The notes under the pieces: model-generated
Told to the model about the DNA's origin: nothing
The model's input: only the letters and a program-made list of their open reading frames with translations
Databases searched by the model: none
In this document: positions 8,938 to 18,029 of the stretch, piece by piece
Layout of the letters: each line of letters begins with the position of its first letter
Position numbering within the stretch: position 1 is the stretch's first letter
Translations under genes and position numbers: made by a program
DNA from: a virus
Reading direction: 5' to 3' (one strand)
Length of the DNA stretch: 63,440 nt
Virus record (IMG/VR): IMGVR_UViG_3300017963_000286
Span: 1 to 63,440 of that record

Positions 8938-9360
8938 TTAGTTCCCCTCTTTGATCTCGGGATGAGCGTCTCGGTAGTTGTCCATGTCGCTATAGGCGTT
9001 CGGGTCGGAATCGACATCGGCATGAATATAATCAGCGATCTGCCTCTCTGAAGGATCGCCGTAAACTGTTGTCTTGCTCCATGATTTTTCAGGACGCCGG
9101 TAGTATAGCTTCGAGGCAGCCATCTCCGGATCGACCTCAAAATTTTTTCCCTTAACCAAATAATACTGCCACGCGTATTTCATCTTTCGATTCATCGAGC
9201 TTGTGGTCGTCACCTTGCCTGGCCTGTCCTTAGTGAACTTCCAGACATCCCCCTTCGCCTCCTGCACGGCATTCTTATGAACCGGATTTTCAGCCTGACT
9301 TATGATGTTCGCTAGCAGTTGAACCTCGGCGAGAATGCTTCCGCCGCTGATGTGACGCAT
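8938..9360 (-). CDS. Candidate packaged internal protein D (MRHISGGSI leader)
   Basis: 140 aa from the ATG at 9360 (GAGG upstream). It begins MRHISGGSI like protein C and has V-Q-E before AKGDVW near residue 36, aligned with the I-T-E before AK of protein C. The two bodies after the site do not look alike, so a common leader appears to have been attached to different cargo. The palindrome copy (b) lies 39 nt upstream of the start. Confidence 0.6.
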   Translation of the reverse strand: MRHISGGSILAEVQLLANIISQAENPVHKNAVQEAKGDVWKFTKDRPGKVTTTSSMNRKMKYAWQYYLVKGKNFEVDPEMAASKLYYRRPEKSWSKTTVYGDPSERQIADYIHADVDSDPNAYSDMDNYRDAHPEIKEGN

Positions 9361-9399
9361 GGGATTGACCCTCGTGTGAATCGCGATTTTGTGAAATAT

Positions 9400-9415
9400 G
9401 CGAACGCGCATTCGC
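9400..9415. promoter_or_regulatory. 16-bp palindrome, copy b (one core mismatch)
   Basis: GCGAACGCGCATTCGC. Intergenic, 11 nt after the AAA ATPase stop and 39 nt before the next ATG, the same distance as copy a. Confidence 0.65.
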
Positions 9416-9426
9416 CCCGGTGGTGA

Positions 9427-10356
9427 TCAGTAGTCGGTCGGCACATCGGCGATGGCATAGCCCTCATCGGACCCGCCGCGCTCGCGCCGCTCGGCCGCCT
9501 CTTTCTGCTCTTCCAGGATCTCGCGCCGCGCTTCCATAATCGCCTGGCGCGGCGAGGCGCCATGGGCGACCACCAATGCGACCACGTCACGGAGCGTCCC
9601 AAACCCGGCGCCTTTAGTGTTGCGCGCCATCGCCTCACAGATGTGATCTGGAATGCGAGCGCCTGCCACGCCCTTGATGTAGGAGTAGCGCTGGTTCAGG
9701 TCCGGCATGGGGCAGTGGATCTTCTCCTCAAAGCGCCCCTTGCGGCGCAGCTTCATCGGCAGCGCCTTCAGATCGTTGACGGTCGCAAGGAAGAGAACAT
9801 GCTGCGGTGCATCCACGCCATCAAGCATCTGGTTCATCCGTTGCGTGCCGCCGTACTTCACAAGCTCGTCAAAATCTTCAAGCACGACGACCACGTCACG
9901 GCGCGCGTCAGACTGCCGGAAGGTCTTCAACGATCTGGTGATCGTCTGTGGATCATAGGCGTAAAAAACCACCTTTCCCTGATCCGCCCACCGCTCGGCC
10001 TCCTCGCGCACCATCGTCGACTTGCCGGACCCAGGAGGTCCATGAAGGACGATCCCACGCTTGTGGAGGATTCCGGATTTCGCATATCGGTCTCTGGCAG
10101 CGAAAAATGAATCTACCGACTCACGAAGCGCGTCGTATGCGCCCCCCGTCATCTCCACGGGGTCGTCGCAGTTGTACTCGAGCTGCTTTAGCCTCGGAAC
10201 GCGCCCCTCCTCGAGCGAATCCCACAGCGTATAAACGCCGGGCTCAACTCCCATCTTGAACCGATGCCCGTGCGCCGGCCTCTGGATCCTTACCTCCAAA
10301 ATGCTTCGAAGGTCTTCGTAGTCCATCGGCTCAACACGATCAAATGGCTCTTTCAT
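9427..10356 (-). CDS. AAA+ ATPase (BCS1/FtsH-like core)
   Basis: 309 aa. Walker A GPPGSGKST at about 106-114, Walker B VVVLEDFDE at 156-164, a sensor-1-type ATVND stretch near 200, and an arginine-finger-like LRRKGRFEEKI near 214-224. This is a single AAA+ module with an N-terminal region of about 90 residues. Such proteins form ring ATPases that remodel proteins or nucleoprotein. A head-assembly or DNA-handling role is inferred from its position beside capsid genes. GGGGAG lies 5 nt before the ATG. Confidence 0.8.
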   Translation of the reverse strand: MKEPFDRVEPMDYEDLRSILEVRIQRPAHGHRFKMGVEPGVYTLWDSLEEGRVPRLKQLEYNCDDPVEMTGGAYDALRESVDSFFAARDRYAKSGILHKRGIVLHGPPGSGKSTMVREEAERWADQGKVVFYAYDPQTITRSLKTFRQSDARRDVVVVLEDFDELVKYGGTQRMNQMLDGVDAPQHVLFLATVNDLKALPMKLRRKGRFEEKIHCPMPDLNQRYSYIKGVAGARIPDHICEAMARNTKGAGFGTLRDVVALVVAHGASPRQAIMEARREILEEQKEAAERRERGGSDEGYAIADVPTDY

Positions 10357-10400
10357 TGGGTCTCCCCAGGGCTTTGAGATTTCTTGAGGCGTTGAGCCCT

Positions 10401-10429
10401 ATTGTCGCGCCTGAGGGGAGATTAGACAA
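10401..10429 (-). promoter_or_regulatory. Possible weak sigma70-like promoter
   Basis: On the minus strand TTGTCT is followed after 17 nt by GACAAT, about 45 nt upstream of the AAA ATPase start. Both boxes are imperfect. Confidence 0.3.
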
Positions 10430-10476
10430 GGGCCGGGCTCCGGGGCTGGGAGGGGCCGCAAGGCTCTCCCGGATCA

Positions 10477-12228
10477 CTAGACCGCCGTGGGGAGGCTGGC
10501 TCTAGGTTTGAAGACGACCCTGGTCTCCAGAAAGTCCGACGGATGAATCTGCGATCTCTTGGCGTGGAAGGTGTCAGCAGAAACCTCCAAACCGAGCCCC
10601 GAAAGATACGCGACTACGTCGTCCGCCATCATGTAGTTCGTCTGCTCGACGCGGAGATTTTTACAGAAAATGACGCCGAACTTGGTCGTTCGTGCGGCAA
10701 CGAAGCGAAGTACCGGGTAGATCAGCGATTCCATGAAATCGGCATAACCCGAGAAGTAGTGAGGCTGACCTGGGTCATCTGAGTAAAACTCTTTGACCCA
10801 GTACGGCGGACTCGTCATGACGGCCTCGAACGATTCCGGAATTCCGCTGATCGCCCCGGCCGCGACATGAGCCGCATTTGCATGAATCACCTTGGCGTTC
10901 TCAGCACGCTCGCCGAGCATGTCGATCCATTTACGCAATTCGACGATGAGCGATCGATTGAGGTCGACCCCGATGTAGCGACCCGAGCATGCCAGCGTCC
11001 CAGTAAGGCGAGCGCCCCATCCCGCAAAAGGATCAAAAACGGTCCATCCCGGCTCGAATCCCATCGCTTTCAGTGTCTCGATCGCAAGGCGCACTGGGAA
11101 CCACGAGACCGTTCCGACCCGAAAGTTGCTTCTCGCTGCCTTCACCGCAGTCTTGACGCTAGCCTCTGTGCCATCAGTAACGATGGAATTAGCTCGCATA
11201 AACTCCCCAGGCGACACCTTCATGTCGTAGCGCGCCTCAAGAAAAGATCGGATCGTCAATTTCAAGGCCCAGTCGACGTCACGATTCCTTCCAGCGTCGA
11301 GCGCGGCCAGCACTTTGGCGGGATCAACCTCGACCAGAGAGATGTTCCGCGACCGCATCATGTGGTCCTTGCACAAAGACCGCGCATATGACTCTCGACC
11401 GCAGATCAAACAGAGAGAATCGACCGTCGATGACGCCTGGCCGTCATCCGTCCGAAACAAGGTTAGGCGGGACGACTCGTACTCGCGAAACTTCCGATCG
11501 CAGCGCATCCCCTCGCTGTCGGCATAGATGAGGTCAAGCCACCGAATCGAGTTTTCACGGTTGGTAAACCGGATTTCGGTCTTGACCCCCGTGGGCCGGA
11601 TCGTGAATTCCCGACCCTCGACCATTCCAGTCATCCTCGTCACGTCAGCGCCGACCGCTCGAATCAGAATCGGAGCCTTCATGCCCAGGAATGCCCGGCC
11701 GTCATTCATTCCGATATGGCCGTCGGTGTCCCAGAGTCCGCGCAGAAGGTGCGGCCTGAATTCCGCTGGCAGATCAGGGTAGGCGAGATTTACTGACTTC
11801 TTTCCAGACACGCCGCCCATCTTCCGACTGAACCATCCGGCGACCTCCACGCTACTAAAGTGGGCGCGATGGCCTCCGGCGATGAGGGTAATCGGAACGG
11901 ATGGCATGATCATGTCGCGCACGCGCTCTGTGAGATCCCGATCCCCCGAAACGAAAAAGCACCGCGCCGCGACGCGATTGCCCGCCTTGGTGACCGCCTG
12001 CTGCGCCCTGACATGGCCGTCGCCCATCATGGCTCCGAGAAGCCAAGCTTTCTGCGGAGTCCAAGCGTCGCTCATGTCTAAGGCGATGGCATGACGCCTG
12101 TTCGAGAGATCTGCTCCCTCGCGCTTCGCCTTGCGCCTCCACCGCATATAGCAGTTTCTGCAAAGGCCGCGGCGCAAGGTCGCCGACGGCGTTGAGCATT
12201 CGGAGCACGTAACTGCGACGTCATGCAT
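10477..12228 (-). CDS. LAGLIDADG homing endonuclease fused to a DNA amino-methyltransferase
   Basis: 583 aa from the ATG at 12228, which has GGAGG about 10 nt upstream. Order: zinc knuckle (C8-x2-C11, C23-x2-C26); two LAGLIDADG helices, LLGAMMGDG at 63-71 and LRGLWDTDG at 162-170, both with their acidic residue; a second Cys cluster (CLICG ... C) near 270-290; then an adenine/N4-cytosine methyltransferase with motif I FDPFAGWGARLTG near 398 and catalytic SPPYW near 473. The domain order I then IV is unlike the DPPY enzymes at 26-30 kb. Endonuclease and protective methylase in one chain would resemble a self-contained restriction-type or homing unit. It sits between the capsid gene terminator and the AAA gene, as free-standing homing genes often do. 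Confidence 0.75.
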   Translation of the reverse strand: MHDVAVTCSECSTPSATLRRGLCRNCYMRWRRKAKREGADLSNRRHAIALDMSDAWTPQKAWLLGAMMGDGHVRAQQAVTKAGNRVAARCFFVSGDRDLTERVRDMIMPSVPITLIAGGHRAHFSSVEVAGWFSRKMGGVSGKKSVNLAYPDLPAEFRPHLLRGLWDTDGHIGMNDGRAFLGMKAPILIRAVGADVTRMTGMVEGREFTIRPTGVKTEIRFTNRENSIRWLDLIYADSEGMRCDRKFREYESSRLTLFRTDDGQASSTVDSLCLICGRESYARSLCKDHMMRSRNISLVEVDPAKVLAALDAGRNRDVDWALKLTIRSFLEARYDMKVSPGEFMRANSIVTDGTEASVKTAVKAARSNFRVGTVSWFPVRLAIETLKAMGFEPGWTVFDPFAGWGARLTGTLACSGRYIGVDLNRSLIVELRKWIDMLGERAENAKVIHANAAHVAAGAISGIPESFEAVMTSPPYWVKEFYSDDPGQPHYFSGYADFMESLIYPVLRFVAARTTKFGVIFCKNLRVEQTNYMMADDVVAYLSGLGLEVSADTFHAKRSQIHPSDFLETRVVFKPRASLPTAV

Positions 12229-12300
12229 TGGCTTTGTCTCCTCCATGTTTCGGTCGTTTTGCTTGGAGGAGATTGCCCGATCAGGCGCGTAACGTCCACC

Positions 12301-12342
12301 TCTTTTCAAAAAGAAACAGCGTCGCCGTTACCAGCGACGCTG
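12301..12342 (-). terminator. Rho-independent terminator after the major capsid gene
   Basis: Perfect 9-bp stem CAGCGTCGC / GCGACGCTG with an 8-nt loop, followed on the minus strand by TTTCTTTTT. It starts about 18 nt beyond the capsid gene stop. Confidence 0.85.
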
Positions 12343-12360
12343 TCTAGAAGGTCAATGATT

Positions 12361-13779
12361 TCAGAGGCTGGTCACGTTGATGGTTCCGAAAAACTCCGGT
12401 CTAACCATCTTGGTCGCGTACCGCGTGCGAAGGCCCTTGCGGTATTGCATGTCGTTAGGGTCTAAGAACGTGGCGGTGACCTGCAGCGGCACATACGGCG
12501 CCCAGACGTAACCGGCATCGAGGAACGTCGGTCCCTTGTAGCCGATCAGGATCTTTCCGGATCCCGAGCCGCTTCCGGGGTTCACGACCGGGAAGAACGG
12601 ATCTTTGTAGAGACCGTACTTCGCGCTCACCGTGCCAGCGTACATGACGCCGAAGGTGTGGGGCTGCTGTACCGGAGCCTGCGGCGCTTCGCTCGGCGCG
12701 GCGACGGCCGGGCGGAAGTCGCCGTGGGTCGTCAGCTGCTCGAAGTACGCGCAAACATCCGGCGAGGAGACGGCGAAGTTCGCCGGGCCACGCAGGCTGT
12801 TCTTGTGGATACGGTTGGCGCCGATCGTCAGTGCCGTGATCAGGTTCCGATAGTGGTCGATGGCCGAGGCGCCCGAGGGAACCGCGACATCGTAGGTGCC
12901 CGAGTAGCCAGTCGCGCCGAGGCGCAGGTCATCGATGATCTCGCGGTCGAGTTCCAGGGCGATCTCGGCGGCGATGCCGGCGACGAGCTCGGCTTCGGCG
13001 TCGAGGCCGTGGAATGCCTTGAGGTCATCGGCTGCTTCCGAGCACCACAGGGCCTTGAGCTTGCGGCTCTTGGCCTTGATCTCGAGAAGCTCGATGTCGA
13101 TGTTGACCTGAGGAATGTTGGAGTTGCACTCCATGTTGTAGTCGTACTCGACGACCACTTCGACGCCGCCGCCGACCGGAGACGTGTACGCGAGAGCGAT
13201 CGCGCCGGTGGTGTAGTCGATGGTTCCCGAAACTCCCGTCCCCGAGATGTTCCCGAGGCCGTCATCCGTTCCGACGACGGTGTCGGCAGTGACGGTGACC
13301 GTCGATGCCTTGACCGGCGTGAAATCGAGGGTGGAGGAGAAGTTCGATCCGGCTCCGGTTCCGACCACTTCCTCGTCGATGTGCTCCGACGAATAGTAGG
13401 CGTTGAAGTCCTTGATGAGCTTCTGTCCGGCAGTGACCTTGCCCTTGGTCGTGCCGTACTTGAGCTCGTAATAGAAAATGCCGCCGATCGGGGCCGTCAT
13501 CGGCTGAACCGAGACGATCTCGTTGGCGATGAGGGTCGGGAAGACGCGACGCAGAACCGGGAACACAAACTTAAGGAAGGAGCCGACGTTGGTCGACTTC
13601 GTCTCTTCGTTCAGGTTCTGAAGGTATTGGCTCTGGTTCTCATAGAGCACCGCCATGACGTTCTTCGTGTGCTCAGTGCGGACGCCCTTGAGCAGGGGCT
13701 GCCACTTTTGTACCAACCCCTGGACGTAGCTCTGATCTTGGATCGACCGAGCTTCCGTCAACTGCTGACGCCTTTTCAT
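12361..13779 (-). CDS. Major capsid protein, T4 gp23-like
   Basis: 472 aa. The N-terminal third carries the recognisable gp23-type segments FVFPVLRRVFPTLIANEIV and VQPMTAPIGGIFYYE (residues about 68-107), and the protein keeps a beta-rich HK97-fold layout to its end. MKRRQQLTE before ARS at the N-terminus is a possible prohead protease site. It is the last gene before a strong terminator, and AAGGAGGT 8 nt before the ATG is the best ribosome site in the region, fitting the need for high copy number. Upstream is the protease/scaffold gene, the usual order in this virus group. Confidence 0.9.
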   Translation of the reverse strand: MKRRQQLTEARSIQDQSYVQGLVQKWQPLLKGVRTEHTKNVMAVLYENQSQYLQNLNEETKSTNVGSFLKFVFPVLRRVFPTLIANEIVSVQPMTAPIGGIFYYELKYGTTKGKVTAGQKLIKDFNAYYSSEHIDEEVVGTGAGSNFSSTLDFTPVKASTVTVTADTVVGTDDGLGNISGTGVSGTIDYTTGAIALAYTSPVGGGVEVVVEYDYNMECNSNIPQVNIDIELLEIKAKSRKLKALWCSEAADDLKAFHGLDAEAELVAGIAAEIALELDREIIDDLRLGATGYSGTYDVAVPSGASAIDHYRNLITALTIGANRIHKNSLRGPANFAVSSPDVCAYFEQLTTHGDFRPAVAAPSEAPQAPVQQPHTFGVMYAGTVSAKYGLYKDPFFPVVNPGSGSGSGKILIGYKGPTFLDAGYVWAPYVPLQVTATFLDPNDMQYRKGLRTRYATKMVRPEFFGTINVTSL

Positions 13780-13837
13780 ACTGCCAAACCTCCTTAAAAC
13801 TCGGTCCCAAAGTCACGACGGACCACCCGCCTGACTT

Positions 13838-16063
13838 TCACACCCGAGAGAGTCGCTCCACTTCGCGCACATCGAGTTCGACGCCCTCACCGAGCGAGAT
13901 GGTCTCATCCTTGCTCGCCGGTAAGCGGGCACGGACGGAGTCCTCGACAACGGTCGCAGGCGCCTTCCGAAGGGACGAGATGCCCCGACGGATGCGTTCG
14001 AAGTCACTGGTTCCACGACTCTCCGACGAACGGCGTTTCCACCCTTCGACGAGCTGGTCGACAGTCTGCTTGTTCTTGTTCTCTAGTTTCTTGAAATCAG
14101 CGCGGATCGCAATTGCCTGCGGCATGCCGGCGATCGACCGCTCGAGATACGTCTCGAGAAGAGCGTCGCGCGCCTTGGCCATCGCCGTATCCCGCTCCTG
14201 GGTCAAGACCTTGTTGGCGTCGCTAGCGCGCTGAACACGCTCGGATAGGGCGCGAACGCTCTCCTCGAGCTTCTTCTCGCGGGTCGCGGTTCCGGCCTTG
14301 CGGGTCTCGGTCAGCTGCTTGGCGGCTGCGACATGGGGAGCCAGCGCCTCTTGGAGAGCCTCCACCGACTCAAAGCGGTTGAGGTCGCCGATCTGAGCGA
14401 TGGCTTCGGATGCCTTGGGATGAGCAGCCAACGCGTCGCGGGCGACGAGCGTGAAGCCGAGGTCTTTGACTGCGCGCGAAAGCGTGTCGCGCTCCTCGGT
14501 CAAAGCCTTGATCTGGTCAGCCACGTAGGCATTGGCATCTGCGAGAGCAGCCTTCTTCGCCTCGGCAAGTACCTGGGCGCGAACGCGTTCGATGGCTTCG
14601 GAGACGTCTTCCAGCTTGGCGTTACCTGCCGAAAGGTAATACATGCCGGGATTGCGTTGCGGCCCACCAGCTTTCTTCAACAGAGCGTTGAATTCTCTTG
14701 CGGCGGCAATCATGTCGGCCGTTTCGCCGCCACGAACCTGTTTGGCATATGCCTCATACGCCTTCCACAACTGCGACCTAGCATCCGATCTGTCTAGGGC
14801 CTCGCCCATCGCGTCGATGACGTCAGCTGCCTCCGAAAGACCGATGGCCTTACGGAATTGCTGGGCGAGATCGGCGTCCGGAAACACGTAATTGAATCCA
14901 GCAAGCGAATCACTTCGCTTTGCCTTCTTCGCGAGAGCCATGGCGGCAGGCGACCACGGGATCGTCTTGTCATGGTCCTTGCGACTCAAGAAAACCGAGG
15001 TATCTTTGCCCTCAGAGACCGGGGCGTCGTCTGCCGCGTCCGCATCCGACACAGCCGGATCCTCGACGCCCTCAGCATTCGGATTCGGACGGCAGGAACC
15101 ATCGGGGTTCGTGAGCACGCCGGGAACGTACTTCTCTTCCTTGATCACGCCACTAACGGAGCCCATCGCTCCCCAGCGGAAGTTTCCACCGAGCGAGAAG
15201 GAGATCTCCGGATACTGGATGACCAGGGAGCCGTTGTCTGCAAAGACCCGGCGTGGCTTCTGGCCGTTAAGATCATCGGCAAGGGCCTTGAGGTCGACAA
15301 AGGCTTCGGTCAGGCGCTCGCTGCTCTCGACCGTGCGCGGCTTGTCCGCCTCACCAGAGGCCACAGGGGCGTCACCGGCCGCCGTGAGGCCGCCGCCGTC
15401 AGCGTCCTGCTCAGGAGAGGCCCCCTCGGAGCCCTCGCCCTCGACGGGAAGGGCCGGGGGAGCTGCCTCCTGGACCTGCTCTTCGCCCTCGTCGCCCTCT
15501 TCCTTGGCGCCACAGTCGCCCTCGGACAAGACTGGCGCCGCAGGCGTCGTCTTCGCCTCAACCGTCATGTCAGGGTAGGCCGTGCGCTGAGCAGGGTCCG
15601 CCACAAAGTCGAAGGTATCGAGCTGAAAGTCGTCCTGCACCACGTCGACCCCGTCCTCGTTGCGTGTGACCGAGCCATAACCCCGGCTCGAGACACCGAT
15701 CGATGCGCCGGCCTCGTAAAGAGCGCGGATCGTCTTGCCGGCATCAGTGTTCAAGACCTCGGCCGAACCCGTGATCTCTCCCTCGGGGGAAAGCTCAAGG
15801 CCCGTGATCAGGTGAGATACACGAGTCAGCTTGGTCTTGCCGTCCGCCGGATGATCGCACTCGCCGAAGACCTTGCGGGCAGCGATGCTCTCCGCGAGGC
15901 GCCTGATCTCGCGCTCCATGATAGCCGTCGGATAGACCCGGCGGTTTTCAGTCGGGCGATCGGCAAAGCCAAACTGGCCACGCGCTACGAGCTTCCCACT
16001 CACCGAATCCTCGGTGAGCGAAAAGCGGAATGGAACCTTATCAATCAGCAACTGCCTTGCCAT
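13838..16063 (-). CDS. Prohead maturation protease fused to scaffold-like coiled coil
   Basis: 741 aa from the ATG at 16063 (GGAGG 6 nt upstream). Residues 1-190 match the T4 gp21-type serine protease: catalytic His 71 in GECDHP and Ser 125/126 in VSSRGYG. Residues about 200-290 are acidic and low complexity, 290-420 hold a compact domain, and about 440-680 are long helices with heptad-like spacing, as in head scaffolds. T4 encodes protease (about 212 aa) and scaffold separately, so this is a fusion. It is expected to cut leaders at [LIV]-x-E in the capsid protein, scaffold and internal proteins, then itself. Confidence 0.85.
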   Translation of the reverse strand: MARQLLIDKVPFRFSLTEDSVSGKLVARGQFGFADRPTENRRVYPTAIMEREIRRLAESIAARKVFGECDHPADGKTKLTRVSHLITGLELSPEGEITGSAEVLNTDAGKTIRALYEAGASIGVSSRGYGSVTRNEDGVDVVQDDFQLDTFDFVADPAQRTAYPDMTVEAKTTPAAPVLSEGDCGAKEEGDEGEEQVQEAAPPALPVEGEGSEGASPEQDADGGGLTAAGDAPVASGEADKPRTVESSERLTEAFVDLKALADDLNGQKPRRVFADNGSLVIQYPEISFSLGGNFRWGAMGSVSGVIKEEKYVPGVLTNPDGSCRPNPNAEGVEDPAVSDADAADDAPVSEGKDTSVFLSRKDHDKTIPWSPAAMALAKKAKRSDSLAGFNYVFPDADLAQQFRKAIGLSEAADVIDAMGEALDRSDARSQLWKAYEAYAKQVRGGETADMIAAAREFNALLKKAGGPQRNPGMYYLSAGNAKLEDVSEAIERVRAQVLAEAKKAALADANAYVADQIKALTEERDTLSRAVKDLGFTLVARDALAAHPKASEAIAQIGDLNRFESVEALQEALAPHVAAAKQLTETRKAGTATREKKLEESVRALSERVQRASDANKVLTQERDTAMAKARDALLETYLERSIAGMPQAIAIRADFKKLENKNKQTVDQLVEGWKRRSSESRGTSDFERIRRGISSLRKAPATVVEDSVRARLPASKDETISLGEGVELDVREVERLSRV

Positions 16064-16079
16064 GGTGTCCCTCCGGAAA

Positions 16080-17528
16080 TCAGCGCTTAGTTCTCTTGCC
16101 CTGACGCGACTCCTGAGTCGCTTCTGGTGCGCTGCTGGCCGCGCCGTCGACTGCGTCACCAGTCTTAGCGCCGCCTTCCGGGGTCGGAGTTGAGATGGCG
16201 GTCTGTCCGTCCGGCATGCCGTCTCCGATCACCGTCGGGTCAGACCCCAACGAGTTCGGGGGGAGCTCGCCGCCGGCCTGCGGGGGATTGTCCTGGCCGA
16301 TGTAGCCAATGTCCCCAAGGTGCTGGACCAGCTGGTTGTAGAGCTTCATGGCGCCGCCAAGATAGGAGACCATGTCGCCCATCAGGTCGGCAGCCTGCCC
16401 CATCGAGACGTTGCCCTGTTGCAGATTGAGGGCGACTTCGGCGGCCTCGACGCGGATCGCGGCGAGCTCGTGATCCATCGGGAATTCGATGCTTTCGTTG
16501 ATCGAACGCCCCTTGCGCTTGCGCGTACGCGACTCGAAAACGTCCTCGTCACCGAAATCGTCGTCGTCCTCAACTTCATCGTCGTCGCCGAGATCGTCGT
16601 CACCGAATTCGTCTCCGAATTCGTCGTCCATGTCCGAATCGCAGTCGAAATCGTCGTCCATGTCAGAGTCGTCTGCGTCGTCCATGTCGAGATCGTCATC
16701 ATCAAGGTCAGCGTCGAGGTCGAGATCAAGACCGTCGTCGAGGGTCGGATCTTCCTCAGTCATCTCCGGAGCCGATGGCTCCTCGTCACCCTCGAGCTTG
16801 TCGCCCGTCGGCGCCGCCGTCGCCGGCTTGTCCCCGGCGTAATCGGTGACTTCTCCGCCAGACTTTTCTGCGGAGCCTTGATTGGCCTCGCCGGATTCCC
16901 AGCCATAGGCGGATCCCGCATGCATGACATCGATGCCGAGAGCGGTCTCTTCGTCGAGAAGTGAACTCTCGAGCACTGCAAATCGGCGCCCCAGAGCGCC
17001 GGCAAGCTGGGAGACCTTCATCATGGCCTCGGCTACCTGCTTGCGAGCCGAGCCCCGAGGAGCTTTGGAAACGATGTGGTGTACGTTCACCGACTCCAGC
17101 ATCGTTGCGGCCCGCTCCATTCCCTGAACGAGGCGGAAGCGCATCCGAGGACCGGCGCTCTTGCCCTTGGTCATCTTCTTCAGCTTCGCCATCCGCTTCT
17201 TATATCCCGCCTTCTTACGGGCGAGGCGACGCTTGCGGTTGTTCTTCGCTTTGTTCTTGCGAGCGGCCTGGCGGGCTTTAGCCTTCTCGCCAGACTTCAT
17301 CTTCTTGACCTTGACTCGCTCGAGGCCCTCGACCGTTGCCGGGGCGTCTTCCTCGCCAGGGACCTCTTCTTCAGCGGCCAGCTCTGGCGTGTCGAGTTGT
17401 TCGCCTTCGTCAGATTCAATGAGCTTACGCCTGGCAGGACGAGACTCGTTCAGGCCAAGCGTGGCACCACTGATGCCGATCTTCGCAAAGTCTTCGGCCA
17501 GCGACGAAATGCGACGAAAATGCTGCAT
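16080..17528 (-). CDS. Charged head-core protein with packaging-type leader
   Basis: 482 aa from the ATG at 17528 (GAGGGG upstream). The leader has G-L-N-E near residue 28 and RRKLIE before SDEG near residue 37. A block of about 50 residues rich in Lys/Arg (about 75-125) follows, then later a run of about 65 residues made largely of Asp (about 270-335, e.g. DLDLDADLDDDDLDMDD). Such a polyampholyte resembles internal core or scaffold proteins. It is one gene upstream of the protease, where T4 keeps core genes. A predicted promoter lies 75 nt upstream. Confidence 0.65.
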   Translation of the reverse strand: MQHFRRISSLAEDFAKIGISGATLGLNESRPARRKLIESDEGEQLDTPELAAEEEVPGEEDAPATVEGLERVKVKKMKSGEKAKARQAARKNKAKNNRKRRLARKKAGYKKRMAKLKKMTKGKSAGPRMRFRLVQGMERAATMLESVNVHHIVSKAPRGSARKQVAEAMMKVSQLAGALGRRFAVLESSLLDEETALGIDVMHAGSAYGWESGEANQGSAEKSGGEVTDYAGDKPATAAPTGDKLEGDEEPSAPEMTEEDPTLDDGLDLDLDADLDDDDLDMDDADDSDMDDDFDCDSDMDDEFGDEFGDDDLGDDDEVEDDDDFGDEDVFESRTRKRKGRSINESIEFPMDHELAAIRVEAAEVALNLQQGNVSMGQAADLMGDMVSYLGGAMKLYNQLVQHLGDIGYIGQDNPPQAGGELPPNSLGSDPTVIGDGMPDGQTAISTPTPEGGAKTGDAVDGAASSAPEATQESRQGKRTKR

Positions 17529-17602
17529 CGCGGGGCTCCCCTCGGTGTGGCGGTAACCGCTCAAAGGCGGGATAGATTGAAACGTGAGGTCTACAACTCG
17601 GG

Positions 17603-17633
17603 ATTGTACCACGACAAACAGGAAGTCGATCAA
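17603..17633 (-). promoter_or_regulatory. Sigma70-like promoter upstream of core/protease/capsid genes
   Basis: Minus strand TTGATC, 19 nt, TACAAT, in the 123-bp gap before the core-protein gene. The TACAAT box differs from consensus at one base; the 19-nt spacer is long and equals that of the promoter at 19646. Confidence 0.45.
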
Positions 17634-17651
17634 CCAGAGCTTGCGGTCTAC

Positions 17652-18029
17652 TCAACGCATCAAGAAAATAATGTCGTCATCGGCGATCTCCCGATTCGAC
17701 ATCGTCGCCTCGTAAACCCTGTGCAGAGCGGCTTTGCGCTCTTCCCCAAGGTCTGATTCGGACAGGGTGCGTCCGGGGCACCGCTCCCTAAAAGTCACAT
17801 AGAGGGAGCCGTCTTTGGCCTCCCGTAGGGAGTATCGATGCAGGCCGCCGGCCGCGTCGGCGATGACCGCCTGACTGGGGAATGTCGCGACGATCGAGAA
17901 CGGCGCTGGCAGTCGGTCGGTCGTCGATTCCTCGTGCCGAGTCACCGCGCAATAGGCGCGTTGGCGCATGTCCTCGTGACTGCCACGCATGATTTTCGCG
18001 AGCTCAGAAGCTCGAATATAGCGTTTCAC
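17652..18029 (-). CDS. Hypothetical phage protein
   Basis: 125 aa. GTG start overlaps the upstream stop (GTGA) with GGAGA in front. It begins MKRYIRASELAKIMRG, then an alpha/beta body. No recognised motif. It is the last gene before the promoter gap preceding the core protein. Confidence 0.55.
   Translation of the reverse strand: MKRYIRASELAKIMRGSHEDMRQRAYCAVTRHEESTTDRLPAPFSIVATFPSQAVIADAAGGLHRYSLREAKDGSLYVTFRERCPGRTLSESDLGEERKAALHRVYEATMSNREIADDDIIFLMR

Noticed and set aside
12658-16090. Long open frames on the plus strand opposite the capsid and protease genes (about 380 and 410 codons)
   Set aside because: They are antisense to well-supported genes, are Arg/Val/Asp-rich as expected for mirrored GC-rich coding sequence, and have no ribosome sites.
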